A DNA stretch of 64,000 nucleotides from Aneurinibacillus sp. Ricciae_BoGa-3 (GCF_028421645.1 NZ_CP116887.1:3846001-3910000), one strand, 5' to 3'; counted from the stretch's first letter, positions 19,404 to 30,757 are shown. Program-made: numbers and translations. Notes: generated by a model from the sequence alone, not told the origin.

Positions 19404-19958
19404 TTAGTAATTTTCCCATAATGCGCGATTTGAGGTAGTGATCGCGACAGCTCCGGCTTCGAGTGCACGTTCTACATCGCTTACGGTTCTTATCAACCCT
19501 CCTGCGAAAATCGGGATGTTCGTTCTCTCATATACTTCTTTTATAATGAACGGCATGGCTCCTGGCAGCACTTCTATGTAATCGGGACGGGTTTTTTCTA
19601 AGAGTGCATAGCTTTTCTCGAGGGCATTCGTATCCAGTAGAAAAATTCGTTGTATGGCCAGTACCCCTTTTTGTTTCGCTTTTAAAATGACATTTGCCCG
19701 GGTTGAAATGATTCCAAACGGTTGAATCTCCTGGCACAAATATTCCGTCGCATATTCATCGTTTTTCAGGCCCTGGACTAAATCCGCGTGCAGGAGCATC
19801 TTTTTCCCATTTGATCTAGCCATATTATAGAGCGATTTTAGCTGGGCAATGTGGGTATCAAGAAAGACACCATATTCAAAGGAACTGTCGATAATTTTTT
19901 CAAAATCCTTAATGGTTTTAGCTGCCGGCAAAATTTTTTGACCAAAAAAACTCATCAT
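19404..19958 (-). CDS. glpP: Glycerol-3-phosphate-responsive antiterminator GlpP
   Basis: The 184-residue protein forms a TIM-barrel-like fold. Recognisable stretches are GVFLDTHIAQLKSLYNMA, KKMLLHADLVQGLKNDEYA, ALEKSYALLEKTRPDYIEVLPG, and IPIFAGGLIRTVSDVERAL near the phosphate-binding site. GlpP with bound glycerol-3-phosphate binds leader mRNA and prevents termination at glpF and glpD. It lies directly upstream of the glpFKD promoter and has its own candidate promoter. Confidence 0.95.
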   Translation of the reverse strand: MMSFFGQKILPAAKTIKDFEKIIDSSFEYGVFLDTHIAQLKSLYNMARSNGKKMLLHADLVQGLKNDEYATEYLCQEIQPFGIISTRANVILKAKQKGVLAIQRIFLLDTNALEKSYALLEKTRPDYIEVLPGAMPFIIKEVYERTNIPIFAGGLIRTVSDVERALEAGAVAITTSNRALWENY

Positions 19959-20004
19959 GACTCTCCTCTATTTACATCGGCCTACGATGCCTGTTTTTAT
20001 CGGA

Positions 20005-20034
20005 AGTATATCATCCTACACTATGCCGTCACAA
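20005..20034 (-). promoter_or_regulatory. Candidate glpP promoter
   Basis: On the minus strand TTGTGA (20029-20034) and TATACT (20005-20010) are 18 bases apart, about 45 bases before the glpP start. The -10 is good and the -35 is fair. Confidence 0.5.
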
Positions 20035-20142
20035 GCGGATGCAAATCTATCTATAACCGAATATATATTTATCCCCATTCATAATCATTTTAAAATTAGT
20101 GGAGATTATTGCATATAAGCAGGGAGAGGGAGATTTGTAACC

Positions 20143-20583
20143 ATGAAGTCACTAATATGGAATTCAATCATTTCTTTCATCCATGCAATTTTTTCGTTGA
20201 CTGTATTCCTTGTTTTATTTGTTATTGAATTTGTATTTACCACCCTTTTTATCGGTGATTCAAACCCTGTCCCAACCACTGGTGAATATGTATTTTTAAT
20301 GATATTAACTATTCTAAAGTGTGTAGTAACTGTTTTATTTCTGCTACTACAAAAAGAAACATCTTTCTATAAAGTGCTTGTTTCGTTAGGAGTAGGAATA
20401 GTTACTGCCTTATGGCTGATCCTGCTGATTGCTGGTTTACATTCTCACGTTTATGAGGTTCGCAATGCTCCGAAACTATTGTTGGTTTGTGATTTTATAG
20501 CTACCAGCTTATGTATTGTAGTGGCTTGTCTTTTGACCCTAATTAAGTTGGTGAAGTGGAGAAAGATATTTTTGGGCAAGTGA
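20143..20583 (+). CDS. Four-helix membrane protein of unknown function
   Basis: The 146-residue protein is almost wholly hydrophobic, with four predicted membrane helices at about 8-35, 48-68, 75-100 and 112-136 and a basic C-terminus (KLVKWRKIFLGK). A purine-rich site (GGGAGAGGGAGA) precedes the ATG. It stands alone between glpP and the IS cluster, and its composition is more AT-rich than the glp genes, which hints at acquisition with the mobile region. No family is recognised. Confidence 0.6.
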   Translation: MKSLIWNSIISFIHAIFSLTVFLVLFVIEFVFTTLFIGDSNPVPTTGEYVFLMILTILKCVVTVLFLLLQKETSFYKVLVSLGVGIVTALWLILLIAGLHSHVYEVRNAPKLLLVCDFIATSLCIVVACLLTLIKLVKWRKIFLGK

Positions 20584-22048
20584 ACTCCTGTTCTGTTTCA
20601 TAGCGTTATCATCTCATTCATCTCCGAAGAAAAACTTTATAATTCTTCTATTGAATATTCTCAAATTCATTATATTTATACCTTTTTTGATTTTTATTCT
20701 TCAAATGGAAGAAAAGTAGTTAAATATCCAATAACTTAGACGTATGAATCAATTTCACAATTCACAACCCTTGAACCGTAAGGTTCAACGAGCATAGAAA
20801 AAAGGAGTACCTCCTCAAATCTCGAATAGAGTAGTTGTCCAGACAACTCAATGAGAAAGGTTGGTCTCCTCATGTATTCAATTCGTCAAGGCTGTTTGTT
20901 TTCCCTGCAAGATTTATTAGATTTAGAACCTACCCATCGTTTTGAAGCAATTTTTGAAGGCATTAATATTATGCCGCTACTCAAAATTGTATCCAAGAAG
21001 GTAAGAGAGGGTGCTCCACAATCGCTTAATTATGCATCCATGATCTATTCACTGTTTGCCCGTATTTTAGAAGGCATTCCAACGATTAAACTTCTTGTTC
21101 GTCGATTGAAAAAAGACATGCTGTTCTTTTTAGACTGCGGTTTTGCTCTTTCGGATCGAGTTCCGTCTGAAGCTTCTTTTTCACGTTTGGTCCAAAAAAT
21201 GAAAACATCCAATGTGTTGAATGAAATGAACCATGAACTTCTTTTACATGCAATTAAAGAAGGCTTCATAGATGGTGAACATATTGCAATCGATGCTACC
21301 CACATTGAAGCGAGAGACCAGGCTCCAGAAAAGCAAGAAAGTAAGGTGGAAGGACCTGTCAAAGAACCGAAAAAACGCGGTCGCAAGAAAAGAGAAGACG
21401 TGGAATCATGGAAAAAAGAACAAGAGGAAATTCAAAACGCACTTCCTCTTTTTGAACACAAAATTGACAAACAATTAAACCATACCTTCGGTGAACTTCA
21501 GAAAGAGATGCCCTGTTCTCCTGGTTGGGGAATTAAGAAAAATTTTGAGAACAAACATGTTTACTGGTATGGATATAAGCTTCACCTGGCTGTTGAAACC
21601 AAAAGCCAATACATTCTGGTTAACTTGCTTTGTTCAGGTAACATGAATGATGCTAAAGCCGCCATTCCCTTGCTGAAAGGACTAGCTGAGCGATTTCCTC
21701 TCCTAAACATCACGAGAGTGATGGCGGATGCTGGCTATGATTACAAACCAATTTATGAACAAATTTATCGCATGAAGGCGGATAGTATTATTGCGTATAA
21801 TAAACGCAATGAAGCACCACCTATCGGTGTTGACAAGCATTTTGCCCCTACGTGTGTACGGGAACATTCCTATCGGTATGACAGCTATGATAAGAAATAC
21901 GAGACGCTGAAATATTCCAGACCGAACGAATGTATAGATTGTCCGCTTGCGCATGATACGCTATGTCAAAAAATTATTAAAATCAAAAAGACAACGGATT
22001 TACGACGTTATCCTGCTCCATCACGAGGTAGTAAAGCATGGAAAAAGC

Positions 22049-22458
22049 GGCTCTTCGCTAATTACCATGATTTAGAGATAATTTAAAAGATTAATAGGAC
22101 AGGGAACTGTTATTGGTTAAACTCACGAAATCCGCTTGAATCCACCCGGTATATGTTTTTCTTATCCTGTTCATACTTGGAGTAGGACAGGGACTGTTAT
22201 TGGTTGGACGAGCGAATGATGCTTGTTTTCATACCGGTAATTGTCCTTTTTTCGGCTCTTCGCTAATTACCATGATTTAGAGATAATTTAAAAGATTAAT
22301 AGGACAGGGAACTGTTATTGGTTAAACTCACGAAATCCGCTTGAATCCACCCGGTATATGTTTTTCTTATCCTGTTCATACTTGGAGTAGGACAGGGACT
22401 GTTATTGGTTGGACGAGCGAATGATGCTTGTTTTCATACCGGTAATTGTCCTTTTTTC
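22049..22458. repeat. Tandem duplication of a 205-bp IS end segment
   Basis: Bases 22049-22253 and 22254-22458 read as the same sequence, each starting at the ISL3 tip GGCTCTTCGC. Inside each unit, two related stretches begin AGGACAGGG and continue with CTGTTATTGGTT, and they end near CCGGTA. The second of these forms a stem (GGACA/TGTCC and TATTGGT/ACCGGTA) followed by TTTTTT on the plus strand, like a terminator. Four such stretches are therefore present. Confidence 0.9.
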
Positions 22459-22459
22459 T

Positions 22460-23686
22460 TTACTTGGCTATTTCTAACTTTCCAGCGATTAGGTAAATCA
22501 TCGTCATAAGATTTTGTATCGTTCGATAGCCTCGTGCTTTACGTTTTGCTGCTTGAACAAGGCTATTGATGCCTTCCAAGAGACCATTGGTTATTTTCGA
22601 CTGAAACCATTGTAAAATGCCTTGTTTGTGATGCTTAATGGTTTTCGCTACTTGAACCATCGGTTCAAGCCGGGAGCGAACAGCCCAGTTGTACCATTCT
22701 TGCAAATAAAGATCGGCTAGTAAGGCGGGCCTTGTCCAGAAATCTTGAAAAGCCAGCTTTAGATGATACGCTTTCGTCGTTTTCAGATTCATTTCTTTTA
22801 AGCGAATGAGCTGCTCTTTCTGTTTTACATTGAGATTCTTTTCATTTTTAAGCCAAACATACCGGCTTCTTTTTAGTTCCGGTATTTCTCTTTGTTCCTG
22901 TCGACGCACCTCATCGACCGCTTCATTAATCAGCTTCAAAATATGAAACTTATCAAAGGTATGATTTGCATTAGGAAAGTGGGTTTTCACTCCTTGAATA
23001 AAAGCGGGAGATAGATCACTGCAGAATTCTTCTATTTGTTCTGCTGCTCCATTTTTCGTCTCTAATTCAGCTTTAAATCGCTTCAGTGTAGAAGCGTCTT
23101 TTCCTTCTGTAGCAAAGATGACTTTTCGCTGTTGTATGTCAACAACTAAACTCACATATTGATGTCCTCTTTTAGAGGATGTTTCATCAATGGCCACTTT
23201 CGTTACCTTTGACAAATCTTGCTTTTCGAGTTCCTTATCGACATAGAAGCGAAGAGTACGCCATAAACGGGTGTCATGTTCGCGCATAATACGAGCAGCC
23301 GCATTCACCGGCATTTCTTTTACAAGTTCTAATACCCGAAACTCGAAGAGTTCCGTAAAGCCGCTGCCTGGGCGAGACCAAGAAACAGAAGCAGCTTTCA
23401 CTTTATCGCATTGCTCGCAACGTACACGCGGAAGAGGAGCATGCAGAAAAGAGGTATACTGCCAGAAATCCAAGTGTCGCCAGACACGTTCCTTTACCAC
23501 GATGTCATAGAAGGGCTGGTTCTTTGTACCACAAGTGGCACAGGGAAAGTTGCCCTTACGATCAAAATCTAAATAAATATCCAAACGACCATTGTTCAAA
23601 TCAAATTCCTTGCGGATGACATACCAAGGATATTCAAGTTGTAAAGCTGCTTGATACATTTCTAAGTCTTGTTCATTAGTTTTCAT
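22460..23686 (-). CDS. ISL3-family transposase
   Basis: The 408-residue protein has an N-terminal zinc-binding region (CATCGTKN, then CEQC), the helix-turn-helix around VNAAARIMREH, and the DDE catalytic segments VAIDETS, EFCSDLSPAF and NGLLEGINS. It begins at an ATG preceded by AAGGGGAA and appears complete. It can probably still move the element. Confidence 0.96.
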   Translation of the reverse strand: MKTNEQDLEMYQAALQLEYPWYVIRKEFDLNNGRLDIYLDFDRKGNFPCATCGTKNQPFYDIVVKERVWRHLDFWQYTSFLHAPLPRVRCEQCDKVKAASVSWSRPGSGFTELFEFRVLELVKEMPVNAAARIMREHDTRLWRTLRFYVDKELEKQDLSKVTKVAIDETSSKRGHQYVSLVVDIQQRKVIFATEGKDASTLKRFKAELETKNGAAEQIEEFCSDLSPAFIQGVKTHFPNANHTFDKFHILKLINEAVDEVRRQEQREIPELKRSRYVWLKNEKNLNVKQKEQLIRLKEMNLKTTKAYHLKLAFQDFWTRPALLADLYLQEWYNWAVRSRLEPMVQVAKTIKHHKQGILQWFQSKITNGLLEGINSLVQAAKRKARGYRTIQNLMTMIYLIAGKLEIAK

Positions 23687-24060
23687 TGAGCTATTCCCCT
23701 TGTAAAAAGTATGATAGCTCTATCATTAACATATATGTTTCACGCTAGACAGCGAGGAAGCGAAAAAGCTTTATAAAGAACGCACTTCTGTTGAACGAGT
23801 AAATGCCTATTTAAAAGAATATTTCCAGCTAAATAACCTACGATACCGCTCAGAAGAGCTTGGAAGAGTTCAAGTAGATTTAACATGCTTACTATTCAAC
23901 GCTTGTAAAATTGCTGTTGACCGTATTAACACTAGATTAAATTGCAAAGCAGCGTAACACATTACGACCTACGGTCGTTTTAAAATAAAAATATTGAAAT
24001 TCTGAGAGTCTTAGCATCCGAGCAAAAGTAACTATGAAATTGATTCGATAGTAACAATAA

Positions 24061-24547
24061 TCAACGATAAAGAGAAGGGTAATTGTTTCGCACCCAAGGA
24101 TGCTTAACTGTGTAAGTGTTAAAAATACTAACCTGGTGGTTAAAGTTAGCAAGATTATTCAAACGATTTCGATGTTTTACTTGCTCATAATATTGCTCTG
24201 CTTGGCTCATAGTAAAATTACCCAAGTTAGCTCCAAGGATAAGAAGTTGGGCAAAGTTCATTACTACCTTTTGATCATCCGATTCGTACCTTATTATCTC
24301 CCGTGCGCCTGCGTCATTGCTCATAATTGCATCAATTCCCATGCCAACAGAATAGGCGTAACAATCAAGTTCACCCGGATCAAGCATGCCTCGTAGCTCG
24401 CGTTTTTTCTCATTAATCTCTTCTTAATTCAGGAGAAAGCTTGTCCCATATTCCTTTTGTTTGTTTAACACAGTTGACTTTATTGTATAGATGGAAAACC
24501 TGGGAATGAAATTTATCAGTATCAGAGATGACAACAGCTGTACTCAT
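24061..24547 (-). pseudogene. PIN-domain toxin-like gene, frameshifted
   Basis: The reading frame opens at 24547 (MSTAVVISDTDKFHSQVFHL) and stops after LSPELRRD near 24424. The matching continuation lies in another frame (EEINEKKRELRGMLDPGELD, then CYAYSVGMGIDAIMSNDAGA) and ends at 24061. The DTD near the start and the DPGELD...SNDAGAR segment are the acidic residues of a PIN-type ribonuclease fold. It follows the ImmA/IrrE gene after 36 bases; such neighbour pairs are known on mobile and toxin-antitoxin-like loci. One frame slip inactivates it. Confidence 0.75.
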
Positions 24548-24583
24548 ACTTTAATCCCATCTCCAATCTGAAGGCTCTTGGTC

Positions 24584-25426
24584 TTACGGGGATGTAGTAT
24601 TCTCTTCTACAGGCCAATACTCCTTTAACGAGATGCCTAATAAATCCTCGAGATGCTTTACTTTTTTGTAGGTCATTCTGCTATTGCGGATGTTAGCTAT
24701 AATCTCTTCTACAAGAATAGAAGGAATTCTTGAATACTCTAATCCTAAAGCAAGTGTAGCAATATTAAAACCGGCTTGTGTTGTTAAAGACAAAAGCTCA
24801 TCTGGATTCTCTTTGGACCTTAACTTCCCGAGTTCATGCCGTTGCTCATCTGATATTACGTTTGCTTTATTCAACATCCTAACCGTTTGACGGTAACTAA
24901 CATTAAAGTGGTGTTGGATCCGTATAACATCGGTTACTGATATTATTTTATAATCATAGATGCCTAAAGTCTCAAGCGATTTGTAGATAGCCGGTTCGGG
25001 CATTAAGAAATAATCTGCAAACTTGAAGGCGAACTCTTCAATTTGATCCAAACGCTGCTTTCGCTCTTCTTCCGGAAGTTCTTTTAGTATTTGAATTTTG
25101 TTCAAATCGCGAACAACGTGGCAATACTCATGAGCGTTCGTATAATATTGTCGGCCTAATGAGTGATCGGCATTGACAAAAATCGCTTTTTGATCGCCAA
25201 ATACACGAACAAAACCAGAACTTCCCAAATTCTTAATCTGAAAAACAAAAACCCCATCCCTCTCGATGTGTTGAATCACCTCGATAGGCTCGATGGGGCT
25301 AATGCCCAATCTTTCTCTTGTTTCATTTGCAAATGCCATAGTCTCTAAGCGTATAGAGGATTTAACAGGGTCACTTAATTCTACTTTTCCTTCGGGGCGT
25401 TCAAACATATTTATGATGCCCCCCAT
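24584..25426 (-). CDS. ImmA/IrrE-type metallo-endopeptidase
   Basis: The protein is 280 residues, or 274 from the second ATG at 25408, which has GGGGGG upstream. The zinc motif AHEYCHVVRD fits HExxH, and the following EEFAFKFADYFLMPE supplies the third ligand region. The C-terminal half contains helix-turn-helix-like segments (HFNVSYRQTVRMLNKA). Relatives cleave repressors in response to stress or DNA damage, or act as antitoxin-like partners. It pairs with the adjacent broken PIN-domain gene; no Xre repressor gene is visible beside it. Confidence 0.85.
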   Translation of the reverse strand: MGGIINMFERPEGKVELSDPVKSSIRLETMAFANETRERLGISPIEPIEVIQHIERDGVFVFQIKNLGSSGFVRVFGDQKAIFVNADHSLGRQYYTNAHEYCHVVRDLNKIQILKELPEEERKQRLDQIEEFAFKFADYFLMPEPAIYKSLETLGIYDYKIISVTDVIRIQHHFNVSYRQTVRMLNKANVISDEQRHELGKLRSKENPDELLSLTTQAGFNIATLALGLEYSRIPSILVEEIIANIRNSRMTYKKVKHLEDLLGISLKEYWPVEENTTSP

Positions 25427-25519
25427 TTTCGGCGTGCTTACGGTATAACTCCCTTTGAGCCATTAGTTCCCTAAAGATATTGTCGGATAAATCCAAAAAA
25501 TATTCATTATCACCAAAAA

Positions 25520-25623
25520 TACACAAAATAACACATCCGTGTGTAGATATTACACAAAAAGTTCATTTTCCTGCGATATCTAAAGCCTTTGCCATTAGGG
25601 ATGACGTAAATTATTTTGTGTAA
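25520..25623. promoter_or_regulatory. Three TACACAAAA boxes upstream of the ImmA/IrrE gene
   Basis: TACACAAAA occurs at 25520-25528 and 25551-25559, and inverted (TTTTGTGTA) at 25614-25622. The last two extend to an exact inverted pair, TTACACAAAA/TTTTGTGTAA. The spacing and symmetry suggest operator sites, but no binding protein can be named. The rest of the 25430-25720 gap has a fragment rich in transposon-like words and nothing else I recognise. Confidence 0.35.
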
Positions 25624-25720
25624 GGTCTTTTAGACAAAGAAAAGATTGAGCCTCACTGATCCACCTGCCGAAGAAATTTGAACACCTGTCGAAGGGTGGC
25701 GGTGCTCACGACCGGGCATT

Positions 25721-25760
25721 AAAAAAGCAGAACGATGAAATTCATCGTTCTGCTTTCTTT
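25721..25760 (-). terminator. Terminator of the pdh operon
   Basis: The arms GCAGAACGATGAA and TTCATCGTTCTGC form a 13-bp perfect stem followed by a T-run on the minus strand, 20 bases after the pdhD stop. Confidence 0.93.
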
Positions 25761-25780
25761 TGTACATCCATTACAACCAA

Positions 25781-27187
25781 TTATAAAGAGTGGATACCCT
25801 GTCCAAGCGCATTTTCTGCTGCTTCCATGACCACTTCACCAAGTGTTGGGTGAGCGTGGATGGTGAGCGCGATGTCTTCGAGGGTTGAACCCATTTCAAT
25901 CGCAAGGCCTGCTTCAGCTATCAGATCAGAAGCACCGGCACCAACGATTTGCACACCGAGAACACGTCCATCTTCTTCATCCGCAACCACTTTAACGAAA
26001 CCATCCGGTTCGTTTAAGCTGAGCGCACGGCCGTTGGCTCCAAAGGAGAAACGGCCGGTTTTCACCTTCAAGCCCTGGGCTTTCGCTGTCGTTTCATCCA
26101 GGCCAACAGAGGCGATTTCCGGATCAGAGAACACAACAGCAGGGATTGCCAGATAATCTACCTCACTAGGCTGGCCAGCAATCGCTTCAGCTGCCACTTT
26201 GCCTTCGTAAGAAGCTTTGTGCGCAAGAGCTAGGCCTGGCACAATATCCCCAATCGCATAAACGTTTGGAATGTTTGTCTGCCCCTGCTTGTCCACTTCA
26301 ATAAAGCCGCGTTCATTCAACTTCATGCCGATAGACTCTAGGCCCAGGTTGTCCGTATTTGGACGGCGTCCAACTGTTACGAGACAGTAATCCGCTTCAA
26401 ACGTTTCTTCCTGTCCTTTAACGGAAGCTGTAACGGTTACCCCGTTGGCTGTAACTTCGCTCTTCGAAGCCATGGCTTCTGTTTTGATTTCAACGCCAAG
26501 ACCTTTCAGCTTCTTCTTCACAGCTGCTGTCAGATTCTTCTCAAAACCAGGCAGAATGCTGTCAGACCCTTCAAGAATCGTAACCTTGGAACCAAATTTA
26601 GCAAAAGTCGTACCAAGCTCAATTCCGATATAGCCGCCGCCTACTACGAGCAGTTTCTCTGGAATATGGTCAAGGGTAAGGGCTTCCGTTGAAGAAAGAA
26701 TCCGCTCACTGTATGGAAGTGATGGAATTTCAATCGGACGTGAGCCTGTTGCGATAATGCAGTGGTTAAAGTGGTATCGATTTACTTCGTACCCCTTAAA
26801 GACCCGCACTTCGTTTTCATTAACGAACAAGGCTTCGCCTTCAATTACCTCTACCTTGTTGCCTTTGAGAAGAGATGCAACCCCGCCGGTCAGTTTATTA
26901 ACGACGGACTGCTTCCATTCCTGTACTTTTTTCATATCAACGGTAACGCCTTCCACATTAACCCCGATATCGCTGCCGTGCAGCGCGTGCTCATACCGAT
27001 GAGCCGCACTGATCAGAGACTTAGAAGGAATACATCCACGGTTTAAGCACACGCCGCCGACTTCAGCTTTATCAACAATTGCAACTTTTTTTCCGAGCTG
27101 GGCAGCGCGAATTGCCGCCACATACCCGCCAGGACCTGCACCAATGACGAGGACATCAATTTCTGTTGTAAATTCACCAACTACCAT
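25781..27187 (-). CDS. pdhD: Dihydrolipoyl dehydrogenase (E3)
   Basis: The flavoprotein reoxidises dihydrolipoamide on E2 and reduces NAD+. It has 468 residues. The FAD motif [14 protein letters not shown] is near the start and the redox disulfide is in [14 protein letters not shown]. The NAD-binding motif is [15 protein letters not shown], and the C-terminal [15 protein letters not shown] holds the His-Glu pair. It is the last gene of pdhABCD, starting 4 bases after pdhC. Confidence 0.98.
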   Translation of the reverse strand: MVVGEFTTEIDVLVIGAGPGGYVAAIRAAQLGKKVAIVDKAEVGGVCLNRGCIPSKSLISAAHRYEHALHGSDIGVNVEGVTVDMKKVQEWKQSVVNKLTGGVASLLKGNKVEVIEGEALFVNENEVRVFKGYEVNRYHFNHCIIATGSRPIEIPSLPYSERILSSTEALTLDHIPEKLLVVGGGYIGIELGTTFAKFGSKVTILEGSDSILPGFEKNLTAAVKKKLKGLGVEIKTEAMASKSEVTANGVTVTASVKGQEETFEADYCLVTVGRRPNTDNLGLESIGMKLNERGFIEVDKQGQTNIPNVYAIGDIVPGLALAHKASYEGKVAAEAIAGQPSEVDYLAIPAVVFSDPEIASVGLDETTAKAQGLKVKTGRFSFGANGRALSLNEPDGFVKVVADEEDGRVLGVQIVGAGASDLIAEAGLAIEMGSTLEDIALTIHAHPTLGEVVMEAAENALGQGIHSL

Positions 27188-27191
27188 GATC

Positions 27192-28511
27192 TTACACCTC
27201 CATTACGAGCATTTCCGGATTTTGCAGCAGCCCTTTAATGTAGTTCATGTACAGCTGTGCCATTTCACCGTCGATTAAACGATGGTCAAAGCTTAAGGAA
27301 AGAGCAAGCATTTGGCCTACTGCAATTTCTCCCTCTTCATTTACCACAGGTTTCTTTGCAATACGCCCTACACCTAGAATTGCCACTTCCGGATAGTTAA
27401 TAACCGGTGTGAAGAACATACCGCCGGCAGAACCGATGTTCGTGATGGAGAACGTGCTGCCTTTAAGCTCGTCCGCACTTGCTTTGCGGTCGCGCGCTTT
27501 ACCGGCAAGTTCAGAAATTTCGCTGGCAATTTTCCAGATTGGCTTGCGGTCTGCATCTTTAATGACCGGCACCATCAGGCCTTCATCGGTCGCAGTAGCG
27601 ATTCCAATGTTATAGTATTTCTTCAATACGATTTCATTTTTCTCATCGTCGATGCTTGCGTTCATTTCAGGGAACTCACGCAGGCCGGCTAAAGCAGCCT
27701 TCACGATGAAAGGCAGGTATGTTAATTTTACGCCTTTTTTCTCGGCTACAGGCTTGAAGCGCTGGCGCATTTCTACAAGCTTCGTTACATCTACCTCGTC
27801 CATTACGGTAACGTGAGGAGCGGTATACATGGACTTCACCATTGCAGAAGCGATCGCTTTGCGAATGCCACGGAGCGGCACGCGCTCTTCGAGTCCGCCA
27901 GCCGCAACCGCTGCTGCAGGAGCCTGAACAGCTGCCTGCTGTGCTTCCGGAGCTGCTGTAGCCGCAGCCGGTGCAGCCGCTGCAGGTGCTCCGCCTGTAG
28001 CAAATTGCTCAAGGTCTTCTTTCGTAATGCGTCCGTTCCTGCCAGTACCGTTCACCGAACGAATGTTGATGCCCATTTCACGAGCCAGTTTACGAACAGC
28101 AGGTGTAGCAAAAACCTTTTTGTTCTCATCTACAGGCTGCTGTGGTGCGGCTTGAGGCTGCGCTGCTGGTTGTGCAGGGGCAGCCTGTGCTGCAGGAGCT
28201 TCAGCTTGCGCCTGAGGTGCCGGGGCTACTTGCGGTTCTTCCCCATGAGATGGCTGTGCGGGTACTTCGCCTTCTACTTCAAACTCAACGAGTACATCCC
28301 CTACTACTGCAACGGTCCCTTCCTCTACTTTAATAGAAAGAACTTTACCGTTAACAGGAGACGGGATTTCTACAACTGCTTTATCATTCTGCACTTCAAG
28401 GATAATCTGGTCCTCTTCAACCGTATCCCCAGCGCTGATATGCCATTTTACAATTTCCCCTTCATGGATACCTTCACCGATATCCGGGAGCTTAAACTGA
28501 AATGCTGCCAT
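27192..28511 (-). CDS. pdhC: Pyruvate dehydrogenase E2, dihydrolipoamide acetyltransferase
   Basis: This 439-residue E2 core transfers acetyl groups from lipoamide to CoA. Domains in order: one lipoyl domain (modified Lys44 in [10 protein letters not shown]), an Ala/Pro/Gln-rich linker, a peripheral-subunit-binding domain ([20 protein letters not shown]), a second Ala-rich linker, and the catalytic domain ending with [10 protein letters not shown], which carries the HxxxD active site. The low-complexity linkers create a long antisense open frame that is not a gene. Confidence 0.97.
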   Translation of the reverse strand: MAAFQFKLPDIGEGIHEGEIVKWHISAGDTVEEDQIILEVQNDKAVVEIPSPVNGKVLSIKVEEGTVAVVGDVLVEFEVEGEVPAQPSHGEEPQVAPAPQAQAEAPAAQAAPAQPAAQPQAAPQQPVDENKKVFATPAVRKLAREMGINIRSVNGTGRNGRITKEDLEQFATGGAPAAAAPAAATAAPEAQQAAVQAPAAAVAAGGLEERVPLRGIRKAIASAMVKSMYTAPHVTVMDEVDVTKLVEMRQRFKPVAEKKGVKLTYLPFIVKAALAGLREFPEMNASIDDEKNEIVLKKYYNIGIATATDEGLMVPVIKDADRKPIWKIASEISELAGKARDRKASADELKGSTFSITNIGSAGGMFFTPVINYPEVAILGVGRIAKKPVVNEEGEIAVGQMLALSLSFDHRLIDGEMAQLYMNYIKGLLQNPEMLVMEV

Positions 28512-28532
28512 GACTGTTGTCCCTCCTCTATA

Positions 28533-29513
28533 TTAAAAATCAAGTACTTTGTTTAAGGTTTCAATGACGCGTGCGGGATTCGGGAGCCATACATCTTCAG
28601 CAGCCGCAAAAGGGAACACCGTGTCAGGTGATGTTACGCGAAGAACCGGCGCTTCCAGGGACAGGATAGCCCGTTCATTAATCTGCGCAATAACTTCAGC
28701 TGCTACGCCTGCCTGCTTCTGCGCTTCCTGCACAACGATGGCACGGTTCGTTTTCTCTACAGAAGTAATAATTGTTTCATAGTCGATTGGGTTGACCGTG
28801 CGTAAGTCAATGACTTCTACCGTGATGCCGCGGTCTTTTTCAATTTGTTCTGCTGCTTTTAGTGAAGTCTGGACCATCGCACCATACGTAATAATCGTTA
28901 CGTCTTCGCCTTCTTTCACAACGTTGGCTTTGCCAAGCGGAATCGTGTATTCGCCTTCCGGAACCTCCTGACGGAATGAACGATACAGTTTCATATGCTC
29001 AAGGAAAATAACCGGATCATTATCGCGGATGGCGGAGAGCAAGAGCCCTTTTGCATCGTATGGATTAGAAGGGATAACTACTTTTACCCCTGGTGTTTGC
29101 AGGAATAAACCTTCGAGGCTGTCGGCATGAAGCTCAGGTGTTTTTACGCCGCCGCCAAATGGTGCACGGACCGTAATAGGCGCATTATAGCGACCGCCTG
29201 AACGGTAGCGCAGACGCGCTGCCTGGGAAGCAATCGCATCCATCGTTTCAAACACGAAGCCAAAGAATTGAATTTCAGGCACCGGACGGAAGCCCGCAAG
29301 GCTTAAGCCTACTGCCATACCGCCAATTGCGGATTCTGCAAGCGGTGTATCAAATATGCGGTTTTCACCGAATTCGTTTTGAAGCCCTTCAGTCGCGCGG
29401 AATACGCCTCCGTTTACGCCAACGTCTTCACCAAAAACGAGTACTTTCTCGTCGCGCTTCATTTCTGTACGCAAAGCATCTGTAATGGCCTGGATCATTG
29501 TCATTTGTGCCAT
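28533..29513 (-). CDS. pdhB: Pyruvate dehydrogenase E1 beta subunit
   Basis: With PdhA it forms the thiamine-diphosphate E1 component that decarboxylates pyruvate. The 326 residues include [15 protein letters not shown] with the catalytic glutamate, [20 protein letters not shown] and the C-terminal transketolase domain ([11 protein letters not shown]). A branched-chain or acetoin E1 is conceivable, but the four-gene order pdhA-pdhB-pdhC-pdhD with a single E3 favours pyruvate dehydrogenase. Confidence 0.95.
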   Translation of the reverse strand: MAQMTMIQAITDALRTEMKRDEKVLVFGEDVGVNGGVFRATEGLQNEFGENRIFDTPLAESAIGGMAVGLSLAGFRPVPEIQFFGFVFETMDAIASQAARLRYRSGGRYNAPITVRAPFGGGVKTPELHADSLEGLFLQTPGVKVVIPSNPYDAKGLLLSAIRDNDPVIFLEHMKLYRSFRQEVPEGEYTIPLGKANVVKEGEDVTIITYGAMVQTSLKAAEQIEKDRGITVEVIDLRTVNPIDYETIITSVEKTNRAIVVQEAQKQAGVAAEVIAQINERAILSLEAPVLRVTSPDTVFPFAAAEDVWLPNPARVIETLNKVLDF

Positions 29514-29515
29514 TG

Positions 29516-30607
<1,092 letters not shown>

Positions 30608-30757
30608 CTACTGTAATAGTACAATCCGCAACTAGTACACCGCTTGTTGCAGAACAAGTACAGTTCTACTAATCTTTACCCGCGAAGAGTATAGCACTCC
30701 ATCATTATCATGTCCATTTTTTTTACGCTTACATATTAAAAGGAGGAAATTTCTCAA

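Larger units (their letters stand above)
22049..23761 (-). mobile_element. ISL3-family insertion sequence nested in a transposase gene
   Basis: The element is flanked by an 8-bp target duplication GAAAAAGC at 22041-22048 and 23762-23769. Its ends are imperfect inverted repeats: GGCTCTTCGCT on the left and GCTTCCTCGCT read inward from the right. It holds one intact transposase gene and, at the left end, two tandem copies of a 205-bp segment, which make it longer than usual. Confidence 0.9.
20872..23957 (+). pseudogene. DDE transposase gene split by an ISL3 insertion
   Basis: The first part (to 22048) encodes a DDE transposase with AIDATHIEARDQ and MADAGYDYKPIYEQ catalytic segments and a cysteine-rich ECIDCPLAHDTLCQ region. 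The rest resumes at 23770 with LYKERTSVERVNAYLKEYFQ and ends at 23957. Joining base 22048 to 23770 restores one frame through SRGSKAWKKLYKERTSVERV. The catalytic glutamate is in the detached part, so the gene is dead unless the inner element leaves precisely. An upstream ATG at 20851 is possible but lacks a binding site. Confidence 0.9.
20746..24046 (+). mobile_element. IS1182/IS5-like insertion sequence disrupted by a nested ISL3 element
   Basis: A DDE transposase gene is bounded by the inverted repeat GAATCAATTTCA (20746-20757) and TGAAATTGATTC (24035-24046). The outer limits are approximate because no target duplication was found. An ISL3-family element (22049-23761) sits inside the transposase gene. 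Without it the element would be about 1.6 kb. Confidence 0.65.

Noticed and set aside
22049..22458. Possible CRISPR-like array
   Set aside because: There are only two long 205-bp units with no spacers, and they begin at an IS tip. This is a tandem duplication of an IS end.
25640..25715. Transposase-like remnant before the pdhD terminator
   Set aside because: The words resemble IS sequences, but no frame or terminal repeat could be supported.
27813..28556. Long open frame (247 codons) on the plus strand across pdhC
   Set aside because: It is antisense to the Ala/Pro-rich linkers of E2; GC-biased codons there create an artificial open frame rich in Cys, Arg and Ser.
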